The notes under the pieces were generated by a model. The model ran no database searches and was not told the origin of the DNA. It saw nothing but the letters and a program-made list of their open reading frames with translations. The position numbers and the translations under genes were made by a program. DNA of 7,484 bases from contig JBFKMV010000218.1 in NCBI GenBank assembly GCA_041629655.1, forward strand, positions 1 to 7,484, read 5' to 3'. Position 1 is the first letter of the stretch, and each line of letters begins with the position of its first letter. The stretch comes from JBFKMV01 sp041629655. GTDB taxonomy: Bacteria > Acidobacteriota > Polarisedimenticolia > Polarisedimenticolales > Polarisedimenticolaceae. Shown in pieces: positions 1-6,137 of this stretch.

Positions 1-779
1 CCGAGGAACGTCGGCTGCGCTGCGGCGGCCGACTCCTTCTCGCCCAGCGCGTGCTCCCACAGCAGCTCGCCCGACTTCGGGTCCAGCCCCATCACTCGCT
101 TGCCGGCGACCGCGACGATCTGCCGGCGCCCCGCGAGCACCATCGCCGCCGGGGACTGGTAGTCGACCTTCTCGTCGCCCCGCGACCACAGCAGCTTCCC
201 GCTTCGCTTGTCCAGCCCCGAAACCGACTTGCCTTCCGGGCCTCCCGTCTGGACCACGAGCACGTCGCCCTCGACGAGCGGCGTGGTGCTGAAGCCGTAG
301 AACGGCGCCTCCGCACCGAAGTCCTGCGCCAGCGAGCGGGACCACACCTCGCTGCCGTCGGCCAGCTTCAACGCGGCCAGCTTGCCGCGCGGCGCGACCA
401 CGAACACCCGGCCGTCGTCGATCACCGGAGAGCCGAGCGGGCCGTCGTCGGAGCCGTCGTGGCCGCGGTACGTGGCGTCGAGCGCGCGGCGCCACAGCTC
501 GCGCCCCGTGCGCAGGTCGAGGGCCACCACGTGGTCGGACTCGCCGTCCGAGAACATCGTGACCAGGCGGCCCTGCGCCACGGCGATGCCCGAGTAGCCC
601 GAGCCGAGCGGCTTCTTCCAGGCGACCTGGAGTCCCAGTCCCTCGGCCGGGAAGACGTCGGCGCTGGTCAGCCGGCCGTCGAAGGCGGGGCCGCGGGGGT
701 GGGGCCAGTCGGCGAGCGCCGCCGTGCTGCACAGCGACAACAGGACCAGGCAGGCGATGCTGCGAAAAAAGCCGCTCAT
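1..779 (-). CDS. Exported PQQ-like (BamB-type) beta-propeller protein, C-terminus off window
   Basis: Reading the minus strand from ATG 777-779 gives 259 whole codons, still open at the window edge, so the gene is 3'-truncated here. Residues 1-23 are a Sec signal peptide (basic start, hydrophobic stretch ACLVLLSLC, likely cut ALA|DW). The mature start DWPHPRGPAFDGR (24-36) matches the W-P-x-x-R-G-P-x-x-D-G opening common in PQQ-like propellers of Acidobacteriota and Planctomycetota. Four blade signatures follow: ALDLRTGRELW (86-96), ALKLADGSEVW (136-146), GLDKRSGKLLW (188-198) and GLDPKSGELLW (231-241). A Shine-Dalgarno GAGGAGA (complement of 785-791) sits 5 nt upstream. The fold supports a periplasmic scaffold or a PQQ-enzyme-like protein; no catalytic residues can be assigned from this part. 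The fold call is firm; the function is unknown. Confidence 0.9.
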   Translation of the reverse strand, partial: MSGFFRSIACLVLLSLCSTAALADWPHPRGPAFDGRLTSADVFPAEGLGLQVAWKKPLGSGYSGIAVAQGRLVTMFSDGESDHVVALDLRTGRELWRRALDATYRGHDGSDDGPLGSPVIDDGRVFVVAPRGKLAALKLADGSEVWSRSLAQDFGAEAPFYGFSTTPLVEGDVLVVQTGGPEGKSVSGLDKRSGKLLWSRGDEKVDYQSPAAMVLAGRRQIVAVAGKRVMGLDPKSGELLWEHALGEKESAAAAQPTFL

Positions 780-815
780 CGGGGTCTCCTCGTGCTCCAC
801 GGAAATCGGGCGAAG

Positions 816-821
816 ATTATA
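816..821 (-). promoter_or_regulatory. Candidate -10 box for the PQQ-like propeller gene
   Basis: The minus strand reads a perfect TATAAT here, 36 nt upstream of the ATG at 779, which would give a 5' UTR of about 30 nt. It lies in a local AT-rich patch within a GC-rich spacer. No good -35 hexamer stands 16-18 nt upstream, so strength or need for an activator is uncertain. Confidence 0.45.
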
Positions 822-958
822 GGCTGTATCCCGGTCGGAATGGATCGGATTTGTCCGGGAGGAGACTATTGCAAGAAAGCGGCGACGTCTTGGGCGCCCG
901 GCGCCGAATGCCGCTTCCGCGGCGGCAAAAGCTCCTTCCATCGTGACGAATCTCGGGG

Positions 959-964
959 TAAGAT
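959..964 (+). promoter_or_regulatory. Weak candidate -10 box for the secreted TQGYW protein gene
   Basis: TAAGAT matches TATAAT at four of six positions. A poor -35 (TTCCAT) stands 17 nt before it. If used, transcription would start near 971, just ahead of the leader stem-loop at 976-1013. This is a tentative call based on position and leader structure. Confidence 0.22.
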
Positions 965-975
965 CGCGGTAACAG

Positions 976-1039
976 GACTCCGTTTCGCGCGTGTTGCCAT
1001 TCTCGAAGGAGTCATCAGACGGCGGTGTCGCCAACCGCC
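976..1039 (+). promoter_or_regulatory. Structured 5' leader: two stem-loops before the ribosome binding site
   Basis: Stem 1 pairs GACTCC (976-981) with GGAGTC (1008-1013), and continues inward with TTCG (984-987) against CGAA (1004-1007) after a 2-nt bulge, leaving a 16-nt loop. Stem 2 pairs GGCGGT (1021-1026) with ACCGCC (1034-1039) and ends one base before the Shine-Dalgarno. Pairing is by eye. The structure could tune translation or stabilise the mRNA. It does not match a riboswitch class I know, and I looked for the c-di-GMP (GEMM) core without success. Confidence 0.35.
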
Positions 1040-1040
1040 A

Positions 1041-1048
1041 GGAGGGGG
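1041..1048 (+). promoter_or_regulatory. Strong Shine-Dalgarno that fixes the start at 1053
   Basis: GGAGGGGG lies 4 nt before ATG 1053. The reading frame is open back to position 51, but the upstream 334 codons are antisense to the PQQ-like gene and its promoter. This site plus the signal peptide just after 1053 show that 1053 is the true start. Confidence 0.85.
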
Positions 1049-1052
1049 AAAC

Positions 1053-2513
1053 ATGACAAGACCCGGCGGACCGTCTCTCCGACTCGTCGCGCTCGTCGCG
1101 ACCCTGTCACTCGGGCTGGCCGCCGCTCCGGTGTTCGGAGCGGTCGGGGACCGGCTCGAGAACGTCTCGTTGCCCGGCAACATCGGCACCAGCGTCTCCG
1201 GAACCTTCACGGGCACGTACTACATCACCGACGTGGTCTTCACCACCACGATCGACATCTACCTGCCCCCGGCGTGTCCGGCGGATCCCAACGCGCTGAC
1301 GCCCGCCACCCTGGTCTGTAGCAAGACCCTGGTCAACGCGGCGACGAACACGCCGTTCGACCTGTTCGGCACGGTGGCCTGGGACGCGTCGCGCAACAAG
1401 CTGTGGGGCGCCGGCAACAACGCGGTGTGGCTGATCGACATCGGCGACCCGACCAACTGCGCGCAGCCCGCGCTGGCCACGTTCCAGTTCAACCCGAACG
1501 TCGGTGGCCTGAGCCTCGTCGACGGGCTGGCCTGGGACGCCAACACCGACCGGCTGTGGTACAGCCCCGACGTCAACCTCAACGTCTACGAGTTCTCGCT
1601 GGGCGCGGGCGCTGACCCGGCGCTGGGCACGCTGATCAGCACGGTCACGCCGTTGAACGCGGCCGGTCAGGCCGACGGCTCGATCAGCGGCGTCGTGGTC
1701 GGCTCGGCCAACTCGTTGTACGTGGGGCGTAACGGCTTCGCGGAGATCCGGCGCGTCGACAAGACCACCGGGAACTTCATCTCCAACTTCGCCACCACCG
1801 CGGGGCGCGTCGAGGACCTGACGTGCGATCCGCTGAGCTGCGCGCCGAACGAGATGATCCTGGCCAAGGATGCCTTCAACGGCAACTACGAGGGCTTCGA
1901 GGTCGAGGCCGGGACCTGCCCGCTGGCGGAGGCCTGCGAGCCCGATCCGAAGACCCAGGGTTACTGGCACCGCCAGTGCCTCGGCCTGTCGGCGAGCGAC
2001 CCGGTCTGCCCGGGCATCGATCCCGGCCGCAACGGCCGCGGTCCGCAGTCGCCGACCGAGCCGAACTTCTGCCCCGATCTCCACGACTGCGCCGCCGAGG
2101 GTCTCGAGGACGCCGGCATGTTCGGCGTGCTGACCTGCGAGGGCATGGACGCCGACCCGCCGAGCGACAAGTGCGAGAAGGCGCTCAAGCAGCTCACGGC
2201 GTTGATCTTGAACGTCTGCTCGGGCCGCCTGCAGAACAGCTGCGAGGTCGACACCGCATGCGAATCGACCAGCGTCGGTGAGCTGATCAACGAGATCGCC
2301 GACCTGATCAACAGCGGCGACTGCAACCTGGCCGCGCAGTGCGCGGGCGCCGTCAACGAGGGCGACGCCATCGTCTCCAACGGCGGCGGCAGCCAGCCGG
2401 CGGACGAGATCGACATCGTCGGCCCCGGACCGACCGAGCTCGGCGAGCCGATCGACCGCACCAAGCGGAGAGACCGCCGCGGCGAGATCGACCGCTCCCC
2501 GCGTCGGCGCTGA
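1053..2513 (+). CDS. Secreted protein: propeller-like half plus Cys-rich TQGYW-type domain
   Basis: This is a 486-aa product. Residues 1-30 form a Sec signal peptide (LRLVALVATLSLGLAAAP, likely cut VFGA|VG). Residues 60-285 carry repeats resembling NHL/SMP-30-type propeller strands: VAWDASRNKLW (108-118), LAWDANTDRLW (159-169) and a related strand at VVVGSANSLYVG (214-225). From about 286 the protein becomes Cys-rich, with 13 cysteines to residue 430. It carries KTQGYWHRQC (300-309) and, further on, ALKQLTALILN (377-387). This resembles the TQGYWKNH...QLxAxxLN pattern seen in many secreted bacterial proteins of unknown function. The tail 470-486 is strongly basic. No membrane anchor or lipobox is seen, so it is probably released or held at the surface. 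It is monocistronic: own leader, own terminator at 2539. Function is unknown; disulfide-stabilised extracellular binding is inference. Confidence 0.85.
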   Translation: MTRPGGPSLRLVALVATLSLGLAAAPVFGAVGDRLENVSLPGNIGTSVSGTFTGTYYITDVVFTTTIDIYLPPACPADPNALTPATLVCSKTLVNAATNTPFDLFGTVAWDASRNKLWGAGNNAVWLIDIGDPTNCAQPALATFQFNPNVGGLSLVDGLAWDANTDRLWYSPDVNLNVYEFSLGAGADPALGTLISTVTPLNAAGQADGSISGVVVGSANSLYVGRNGFAEIRRVDKTTGNFISNFATTAGRVEDLTCDPLSCAPNEMILAKDAFNGNYEGFEVEAGTCPLAEACEPDPKTQGYWHRQCLGLSASDPVCPGIDPGRNGRGPQSPTEPNFCPDLHDCAAEGLEDAGMFGVLTCEGMDADPPSDKCEKALKQLTALILNVCSGRLQNSCEVDTACESTSVGELINEIADLINSGDCNLAAQCAGAVNEGDAIVSNGGGSQPADEIDIVGPGPTELGEPIDRTKRRDRRGEIDRSPRRR

Positions 2514-2538
2514 ATCGGGCCCCGACACCAACCCCCGA

Positions 2539-2568
2539 GGCAGCGGCTACGGCCGCTGCCTTTTTTTT
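2539..2568 (+). terminator. Rho-independent terminator with a UACG tetraloop
   Basis: A perfect 9-bp stem GGCAGCGGC (2539-2547) / GCCGCTGCC (2552-2560) closes a TACG loop and is followed directly by eight T (2561-2568). C(UACG)G is one of the exceptionally stable RNA tetraloops. It starts 25 nt after the stop of the secreted TQGYW protein. The T-tract lies only on this strand's downstream side, so it serves only the plus-strand gene. Confidence 0.95.
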
Positions 2569-2733
2569 CGAAGGACGGCCAGGTCCGCGCTCGCACCCAC
2601 CGCGCGGTTACATCTGTTTACACCGTTGCCTGCCGTGTCCCCGATACGCTGACGCTGACGCCGGCGAGCCGCCCCTGGCTCCGGCTCAGCCTCCGGGCCC
2701 CTCCCCGACAAATGTCTCGCACGGGGAACGCAC

Positions 2734-2790
2734 ATCCGCCGCCGCGGCCTGTGGAACCCAGGTCGCGGCGCCGGGCCGTGCGTGGCGGAT
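2734..2790 (-). other. Possible 3' stem-loop of the small secreted protein mRNA
   Basis: ATCCGCC (2734-2740) is the exact complement of GGCGGAT (2784-2790), and CGGCC (2745-2749) can pair inside it with GGCCG (2774-2778). On the minus strand this imperfect hairpin begins at the last base of the stop codon of the 82-aa gene. It has no T-tract, so it is a weak terminator candidate or a 3'-stabilising structure. The rest of the convergent spacer 2569-2733 shows no gene; a smaller inverted repeat (GAGCCG 2666-2671 / CGGCTC 2682-2687) is also present. Confidence 0.25.
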
Positions 2791-3038
2791 CAGAAGCTGG
2801 CCGGCACGCAGGTCGCCTTGTTCTTCTTCTCGAACTTCTCGATCTCGCAGCGGGTCGCGCCCACCAGCTCGGTCGAGCCGTCCTTGAAGGTGCAGAGCCA
2901 CAGGATGTCCGGCCCGCACAGCGGTCCCGGGGGTTTTCTCGGACCGGCCTCCACCGGGTCCGAGGCCAGCATCGCGAGGCTCGCCGCGATCATGATCAAG
3001 AGCGCCAGCACCGAGAACGCTTTCGTCCGGTCCTTCAT
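2790..3038 (-). CDS. Small secreted four-cysteine protein (82 aa)
   Basis: ATG 3036-3038 follows a strong Shine-Dalgarno GGGAGGA (complement of 3042-3048). Residues 1-31 are a signal peptide: basic start MKDRTK, hydrophobic core 8-25, likely cut VEA|GP. The mature part is only about 51 residues, opens with a proline-rich PRKPPGP, and has four cysteines (41, 49, 64, 77), enough for two disulfides. The motif CGPDILWLC (41-49), a turn FKDGS and a later TRCEIEKFEKKN recall small exported proteins I associate with Acidobacteriota; I know no named family or function. A basic, charged helix (65-75) may follow the third Cys. The gene follows the MFS gene by 97 nt with its own promoter-like sequence, so it may be expressed alone or by read-through. 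Coding is well supported; function is unknown. Confidence 0.8.
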   Translation of the reverse strand: MKDRTKAFSVLALLIMIAASLAMLASDPVEAGPRKPPGPLCGPDILWLCTFKDGSTELVGATRCEIEKFEKKNKATCVPASF

Positions 3039-3068
3039 GGTTCCTCCCTTCGCTGGATGTCTGAAGTT

Positions 3069-3114
3069 GACCGGATTCTACTCCAGACGACCGGATCGGG
3101 GTCAAGGTCCGGAT
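3069..3114. repeat. Tandem GACCGGAT octamers over the small-gene promoter
   Basis: GACCGGAT occurs at 3069-3076 and 3089-3096, exactly 20 nt apart. A third copy with one mismatch (GTCCGGAT, 3107-3114) lies 18 nt on. The copies touch the -10 box, fall inside the spacer, and flank the -35 box. About two helical turns between copies would suit cooperative binding by a regulator. No regulator gene is in the window. Confidence 0.35.
3075..3105 (-). promoter_or_regulatory. Candidate promoter of the small four-Cys protein gene
   Basis: On the minus strand TTGACC (complement of 3100-3105) and TAGAAT (complement of 3075-3080) resemble sigma-70 boxes, with five of six matches each. The 19-nt spacer is longer than the ideal 17. 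The predicted transcript would start near 3068, giving a UTR of about 30 nt with the ribosome binding site in it. Confidence 0.4.
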
Positions 3115-3135
3115 CGGCGCGCGCGGGCCCGATCG

Positions 3136-4380
3136 CTACCGCGGGACCTCACGCGGCAGCGGCGCGATCTCGCGGTCGCGGCCGACGCGCCGGCCCACGA
3201 TCGCCGCGGCGGCGCCGCAGGCCAACGACAGCGCGGCGGCGATCCGGAACACGCCGTCCAGACCGGCGAGATTGGCCAGCCAGCCGCCCGCGGCGGGGCC
3301 GACGAAGAAGCCGAGGATCGTCGCCGAGTTGGCCAGACCGGTGATCCCGCCGCGCATGCCCTCGGGAGCCGCGCGGCCGATCATCGCGTGCAGCACCGGG
3401 CCGACCCCCGCCACGGAGGCACCGAGCAGCACGCGCAGCGCGAGCATCGGACCGATGCGCGTGGCCAGCGGGTGCAGGGCCAGGGCCACCGCGGCCAGCA
3501 CCAGCGCGACCACCAGCAGCGTTTTCAGCCCCAGGCGCTCGGCGATCCGGCCGAGCAACGTGGAGGCGAGCAACGTCGCCGCCGCCACCGCCGCGAACCC
3601 GATGCCGGTGACCAGCTTGGGATCCACGCCGGGCCCGCACAGACGCTCCACGTACAGCGGGAAGATCGGCATCGTCATGCTGATTCCGACCATCGAGGCC
3701 AGCAGTCCCGCCAGCGCCAGCCGCAGGTTCGTGTCGCCCAGCGCGACGCGTAGCGGCGCCACCAGCGAGAACCCGCCGCCCGCCGTCGCCCGCGGCGGTT
3801 CCTCGAGGAACCGGGTGACGAAGACCGAGGCCACCCCGATCACCAGACCCACGGTCAGGAACAGCTCGCGGAATGCGAGGAACCCGGCCAGCACTCCCCC
3901 GATCGCCGGCCCCAGCAGCCGCCCCGCGGAGGCGCTCGCCGCGAGCTTGCCCATCGCGTCGGGCAACCGGTCGCGCGGCGTCGAGGCCGCCGTGATCGCC
4001 AGCGCGGCCGGGATGAATCCGGTGACCACCCCCTGCGCCAGCCGCAGCACGAAGAACTGCAGCGGCGTTTCTACGAACGCGATCAGCAGGTTGACCACCG
4101 CCAGCCCCACGATCGCGCGCACGACCATCTTCTTGTGGCCGTAGCGGTCTCCGAGGTAGCCCCAGACGGGCGACATCGCCGCGACGATCGGGAACGGCGC
4201 CGCGAAGACCAGGCCGGACCAGCGCTCCAGCGCCGCGCGGTCCGTCATCCCCAGGTCGCGCAGGAAGAACGGGATCAACGGGATGACGATCCCCATCGCG
4301 GAGAGCGCCACGAGCTGGCCCGCGCTGAGAACCCACAGGTTGCGTTTCCAGGTCGGGATCGGCGTCACCCGAAGGATCAT
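3136..4380 (-). CDS. MFS transporter, DHA1 / MdtG-like drug exporter
   Basis: This 414-aa inner-membrane protein has about 12 hydrophobic helices, split 6+6 by a loop near 191-218. The opening TPIPTWKRNLWVLSAGQL, then VIPLIPFFLRDLG, resembles the MdtG-type multidrug subgroup. Motif A is GYLGDRYGHKKM (74-85) in loop 2-3. The antiporter motif C GRLLGPAIGG (153-162) lies in TM5, and an echo, GFFVGPAAGG (357-366), lies in TM11. Together these indicate proton-coupled export of small molecules; the substrate cannot be read. ATG 4380 is 35 nt after the stop of the FG-GAP gene. No good Shine-Dalgarno precedes it, and GTG at codon 5 is an alternative, so the start is soft and translation may depend on coupling. 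The frame stays open far upstream, but that part is antisense-free shadow of the FG-GAP gene. Family call firm, substrate unknown. Confidence 0.92.
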   Translation of the reverse strand: MILRVTPIPTWKRNLWVLSAGQLVALSAMGIVIPLIPFFLRDLGMTDRAALERWSGLVFAAPFPIVAAMSPVWGYLGDRYGHKKMVVRAIVGLAVVNLLIAFVETPLQFFVLRLAQGVVTGFIPAALAITAASTPRDRLPDAMGKLAASASAGRLLGPAIGGVLAGFLAFRELFLTVGLVIGVASVFVTRFLEEPPRATAGGGFSLVAPLRVALGDTNLRLALAGLLASMVGISMTMPIFPLYVERLCGPGVDPKLVTGIGFAAVAAATLLASTLLGRIAERLGLKTLLVVALVLAAVALALHPLATRIGPMLALRVLLGASVAGVGPVLHAMIGRAAPEGMRGGITGLANSATILGFFVGPAAGGWLANLAGLDGVFRIAAALSLACGAAAAIVGRRVGRDREIAPLPREVPR

Positions 4381-4415
4381 GGCACATCGCGGTCCGGCGC
4401 GACGCGTTGGGCCGT

Positions 4416-6137
4416 CTACCTGGAGACGCGGAGCAGCCGGCCGGGCTCCACGGCGGTGCGCTCGGTTGTCGTACCGTCCGGCCAGCGCACGACGACCCGA
4501 TCGACCGTCGTGACGTCGCCGAGACCGAAGTGCAGCCGCGGGTCGTGGACCGACAGGAACGACTCCCCGCTGGCCAGGTCCCGGTGCCAGCGCCGCCCAC
4601 CGGCCTCGACCGTGACGCGGGTGCCGATCAGGGGTCCATCGCCCGGCGCGGCGGCGAGGTCGACGGTCAGCCACGCGCCATGGGCCGAGTCGTTGCGCAG
4701 CAACGCCGGCGGGCCGTCGAGCTGGGTCAGCAGCAGATCCAGGTCGCCGTCGTTGTCGTAGTCGCCGGCCGCGAGGCCGCGGCTGCTTTGCACCAGCGCG
4801 AAGCCGGGGCCGGCCCGCGCGGTGGCGTCGGTGAACCGGCCGGATCCGTCGTTCTCCAGCAGCAGGTTCCGCTGCGCGTACGTCATCTCGAATTCGGGGT
4901 GGGCGTCGACCTGCGGGTAGATGTGGCCGTTGGCCACCACGAGGTCCTGGTCGCCGTCGCCGTCCAGGTCCGCGAACACCGTGCCCCACGACAGCGCAAG
5001 GTAGGTCGCCGGCCCGACACCGCTCTCGCCGCTGACGTCGTCGAAGAACCCCTGGCCGTCGCCCCGGTACAGCGTGCTGAAGTCCTCGGAGAAGTTCGTG
5101 ACGAACAGGTCCGGCGCGCCGTCCCCGTCGGCGTCGCCGAGCGCGACGCCCATGCCGGCCTGGGCCGCACCGTTCTCGTCGAGCGCGCAGCCCGACCACA
5201 GCCCCACCTCGCGAAAGGTGCCGTCGCCCTCGTTGCGGTAGTAGTAGTTGGCATCGGAGTCGTTGGCGACGTACAGGTCGAGGTCGCCGTCTCCGTCGAA
5301 GTCGGCAGCCCGCACGCCGAACCCGTAGCCGCGGGCGAGATCCGTCAGCCCCGCCGTCTCGGTGGCGTCCCTGAAACGGCCGCCGCTCTCGTTCACGAAG
5401 TAGTGATCGCGCGCCCCCTGCAGTCCGAACGGGCCCACGGCCACCATGGCGACGCCCTTCCAATCGAGGGTGCGCTTCGCCCGCAGCACGTTCTCGACCG
5501 TGGCCTCGATGTAGGCGGCCACGTACAGGTCGAGGTCCCCGTCCCCGTCGGCGTCGAAGAACGCCGCCCCGGTGTTCCAGCCCGGCGTCTCGACCCCGGC
5601 TCGCGCGGCGACGTTCTCGAACGTCCCGTCGCCGCGGTTGCGGTACAGCAGGTTGGGTCCGAAGTTGGTCACGAACAGGTCCGGCCACCCGTCGGCGTCG
5701 AAATCGGCCACGGCCACGCCGCCGCCCCAGTGTCCCTCGCCCCCCACGCCGGCGGCGTCGGTCACGTCCGCGAACGTGCCGTCGCCGCGGTTACGGTACA
5801 GGGCGTTCTTCCCGCGCTCGACGATGCGACCGTCCTCGAGCCTCCACCCGTTGACGAGGTAGAGATCGATCCAGCCGTCGCGATCGTAGTCGAACCACGC
5901 GGCACCGGTACCTGCCGAGTCCAGCAGGTGGTCCTTCCCGGGCCTGCCGGCCCAGACGATGCGGGTCAACCCGGCCTCGGCTCCCACGTCGACGAACTGG
6001 AAGCCACCGTCGGCGGCCACGCGACCGTGCTCGGGCGGGGGGCCGGGCGCGCCGCCGCAGCCGGCGCCGGCAACGCCGAGCGTCAGGACGAGCAGGACCG
6101 CCGACGCGGGATCAGCGCTTGGCGGCCTCGCACACAT
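4416..6137 (-). CDS. FG-GAP/VCBS seven-repeat lipoprotein with C-terminal ASPIC/UnbV domain (CRTAC1-like)
   Basis: This is a 573-aa product. The N-terminus has a hydrophobic stretch 12-26 ending GVAGAGC|GG (Cys27), a near-lipobox, then a P/G-rich linker, so it is probably a lipoprotein. Seven D-x-D-x-D-G-x-x-D calcium loops begin at D83, D145, D195 (or D197), D279 (or D281), D335, D390 (or D392) and D459. Between them recur blade strands such as NALYRNRGDGTFADVTDAAG (111-130). Seven repeats fit one closed integrin-like propeller. The last 70 residues (about 504-573: GTRVTVEAGG, GESFLSVHDPRLHFGLG, VVVRWPDG) are the ASPIC/UnbV domain. Known relatives are extracellular Ca-binding proteins of uncertain role. 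ATG 6137 lies inside the upstream gene (26-nt overlap), with weak GAAGAAG 7 nt before it. No other common start codon in frame would keep the signal sequence intact. Confidence 0.95.
   Translation of the reverse strand: MCARPPSADPASAVLLVLTLGVAGAGCGGAPGPPPEHGRVAADGGFQFVDVGAEAGLTRIVWAGRPGKDHLLDSAGTGAAWFDYDRDGWIDLYLVNGWRLEDGRIVERGKNALYRNRGDGTFADVTDAAGVGGEGHWGGGVAVADFDADGWPDLFVTNFGPNLLYRNRGDGTFENVAARAGVETPGWNTGAAFFDADGDGDLDLYVAAYIEATVENVLRAKRTLDWKGVAMVAVGPFGLQGARDHYFVNESGGRFRDATETAGLTDLARGYGFGVRAADFDGDGDLDLYVANDSDANYYYRNEGDGTFREVGLWSGCALDENGAAQAGMGVALGDADGDGAPDLFVTNFSEDFSTLYRGDGQGFFDDVSGESGVGPATYLALSWGTVFADLDGDGDQDLVVANGHIYPQVDAHPEFEMTYAQRNLLLENDGSGRFTDATARAGPGFALVQSSRGLAAGDYDNDGDLDLLLTQLDGPPALLRNDSAHGAWLTVDLAAAPGDGPLIGTRVTVEAGGRRWHRDLASGESFLSVHDPRLHFGLGDVTTVDRVVVRWPDGTTTERTAVEPGRLLRVSR

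Noticed and set aside
910..923. Hairpin GCCGC-TTCC-GCGGC
   Set aside because: Five base pairs in GC-rich spacer with no T-tract; easily chance, and upstream of the likely transcription start.
51..1052. 334-codon open extension upstream of the secreted TQGYW protein
   Set aside because: It is antisense to the PQQ-like gene (1-779) and its promoter, is Arg/His/Gln-rich nonsense, and the Shine-Dalgarno and signal peptide place the start at 1053.
1107..2531. 474-codon minus-strand open frame opposite the secreted protein
   Set aside because: Shadow of a GC-rich gene: Arg/Ala/Val-rich low-complexity translation, no domain, and it would run through the plus-strand terminator region.
2666..2687. 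Inverted repeat GAGCCG/CGGCTC in the convergent spacer
   Set aside because: Short arms, no T-tract on either strand, and too far from the stop at 2790 to be called a terminator with confidence.
2989..2998. Palindrome GATCATGATC
   Set aside because: It lies within the signal-peptide codons of the small secreted gene (Leu-Ile-Met-Ile) and needs no regulatory explanation.
3149..4600. 483-codon minus-strand open frame across the MFS gene
   Set aside because: Out-of-frame shadow of the MFS and UnbV genes, Arg/Gly/Ala-rich and lacking hydrophobic segments.
4381..5688. 436-codon in-frame extension upstream of the MFS start
   Set aside because: It overlaps the FG-GAP gene on the same strand in another frame and is almost pure Arg/Gly/Ala/Pro; the MFS fold begins at 4380.
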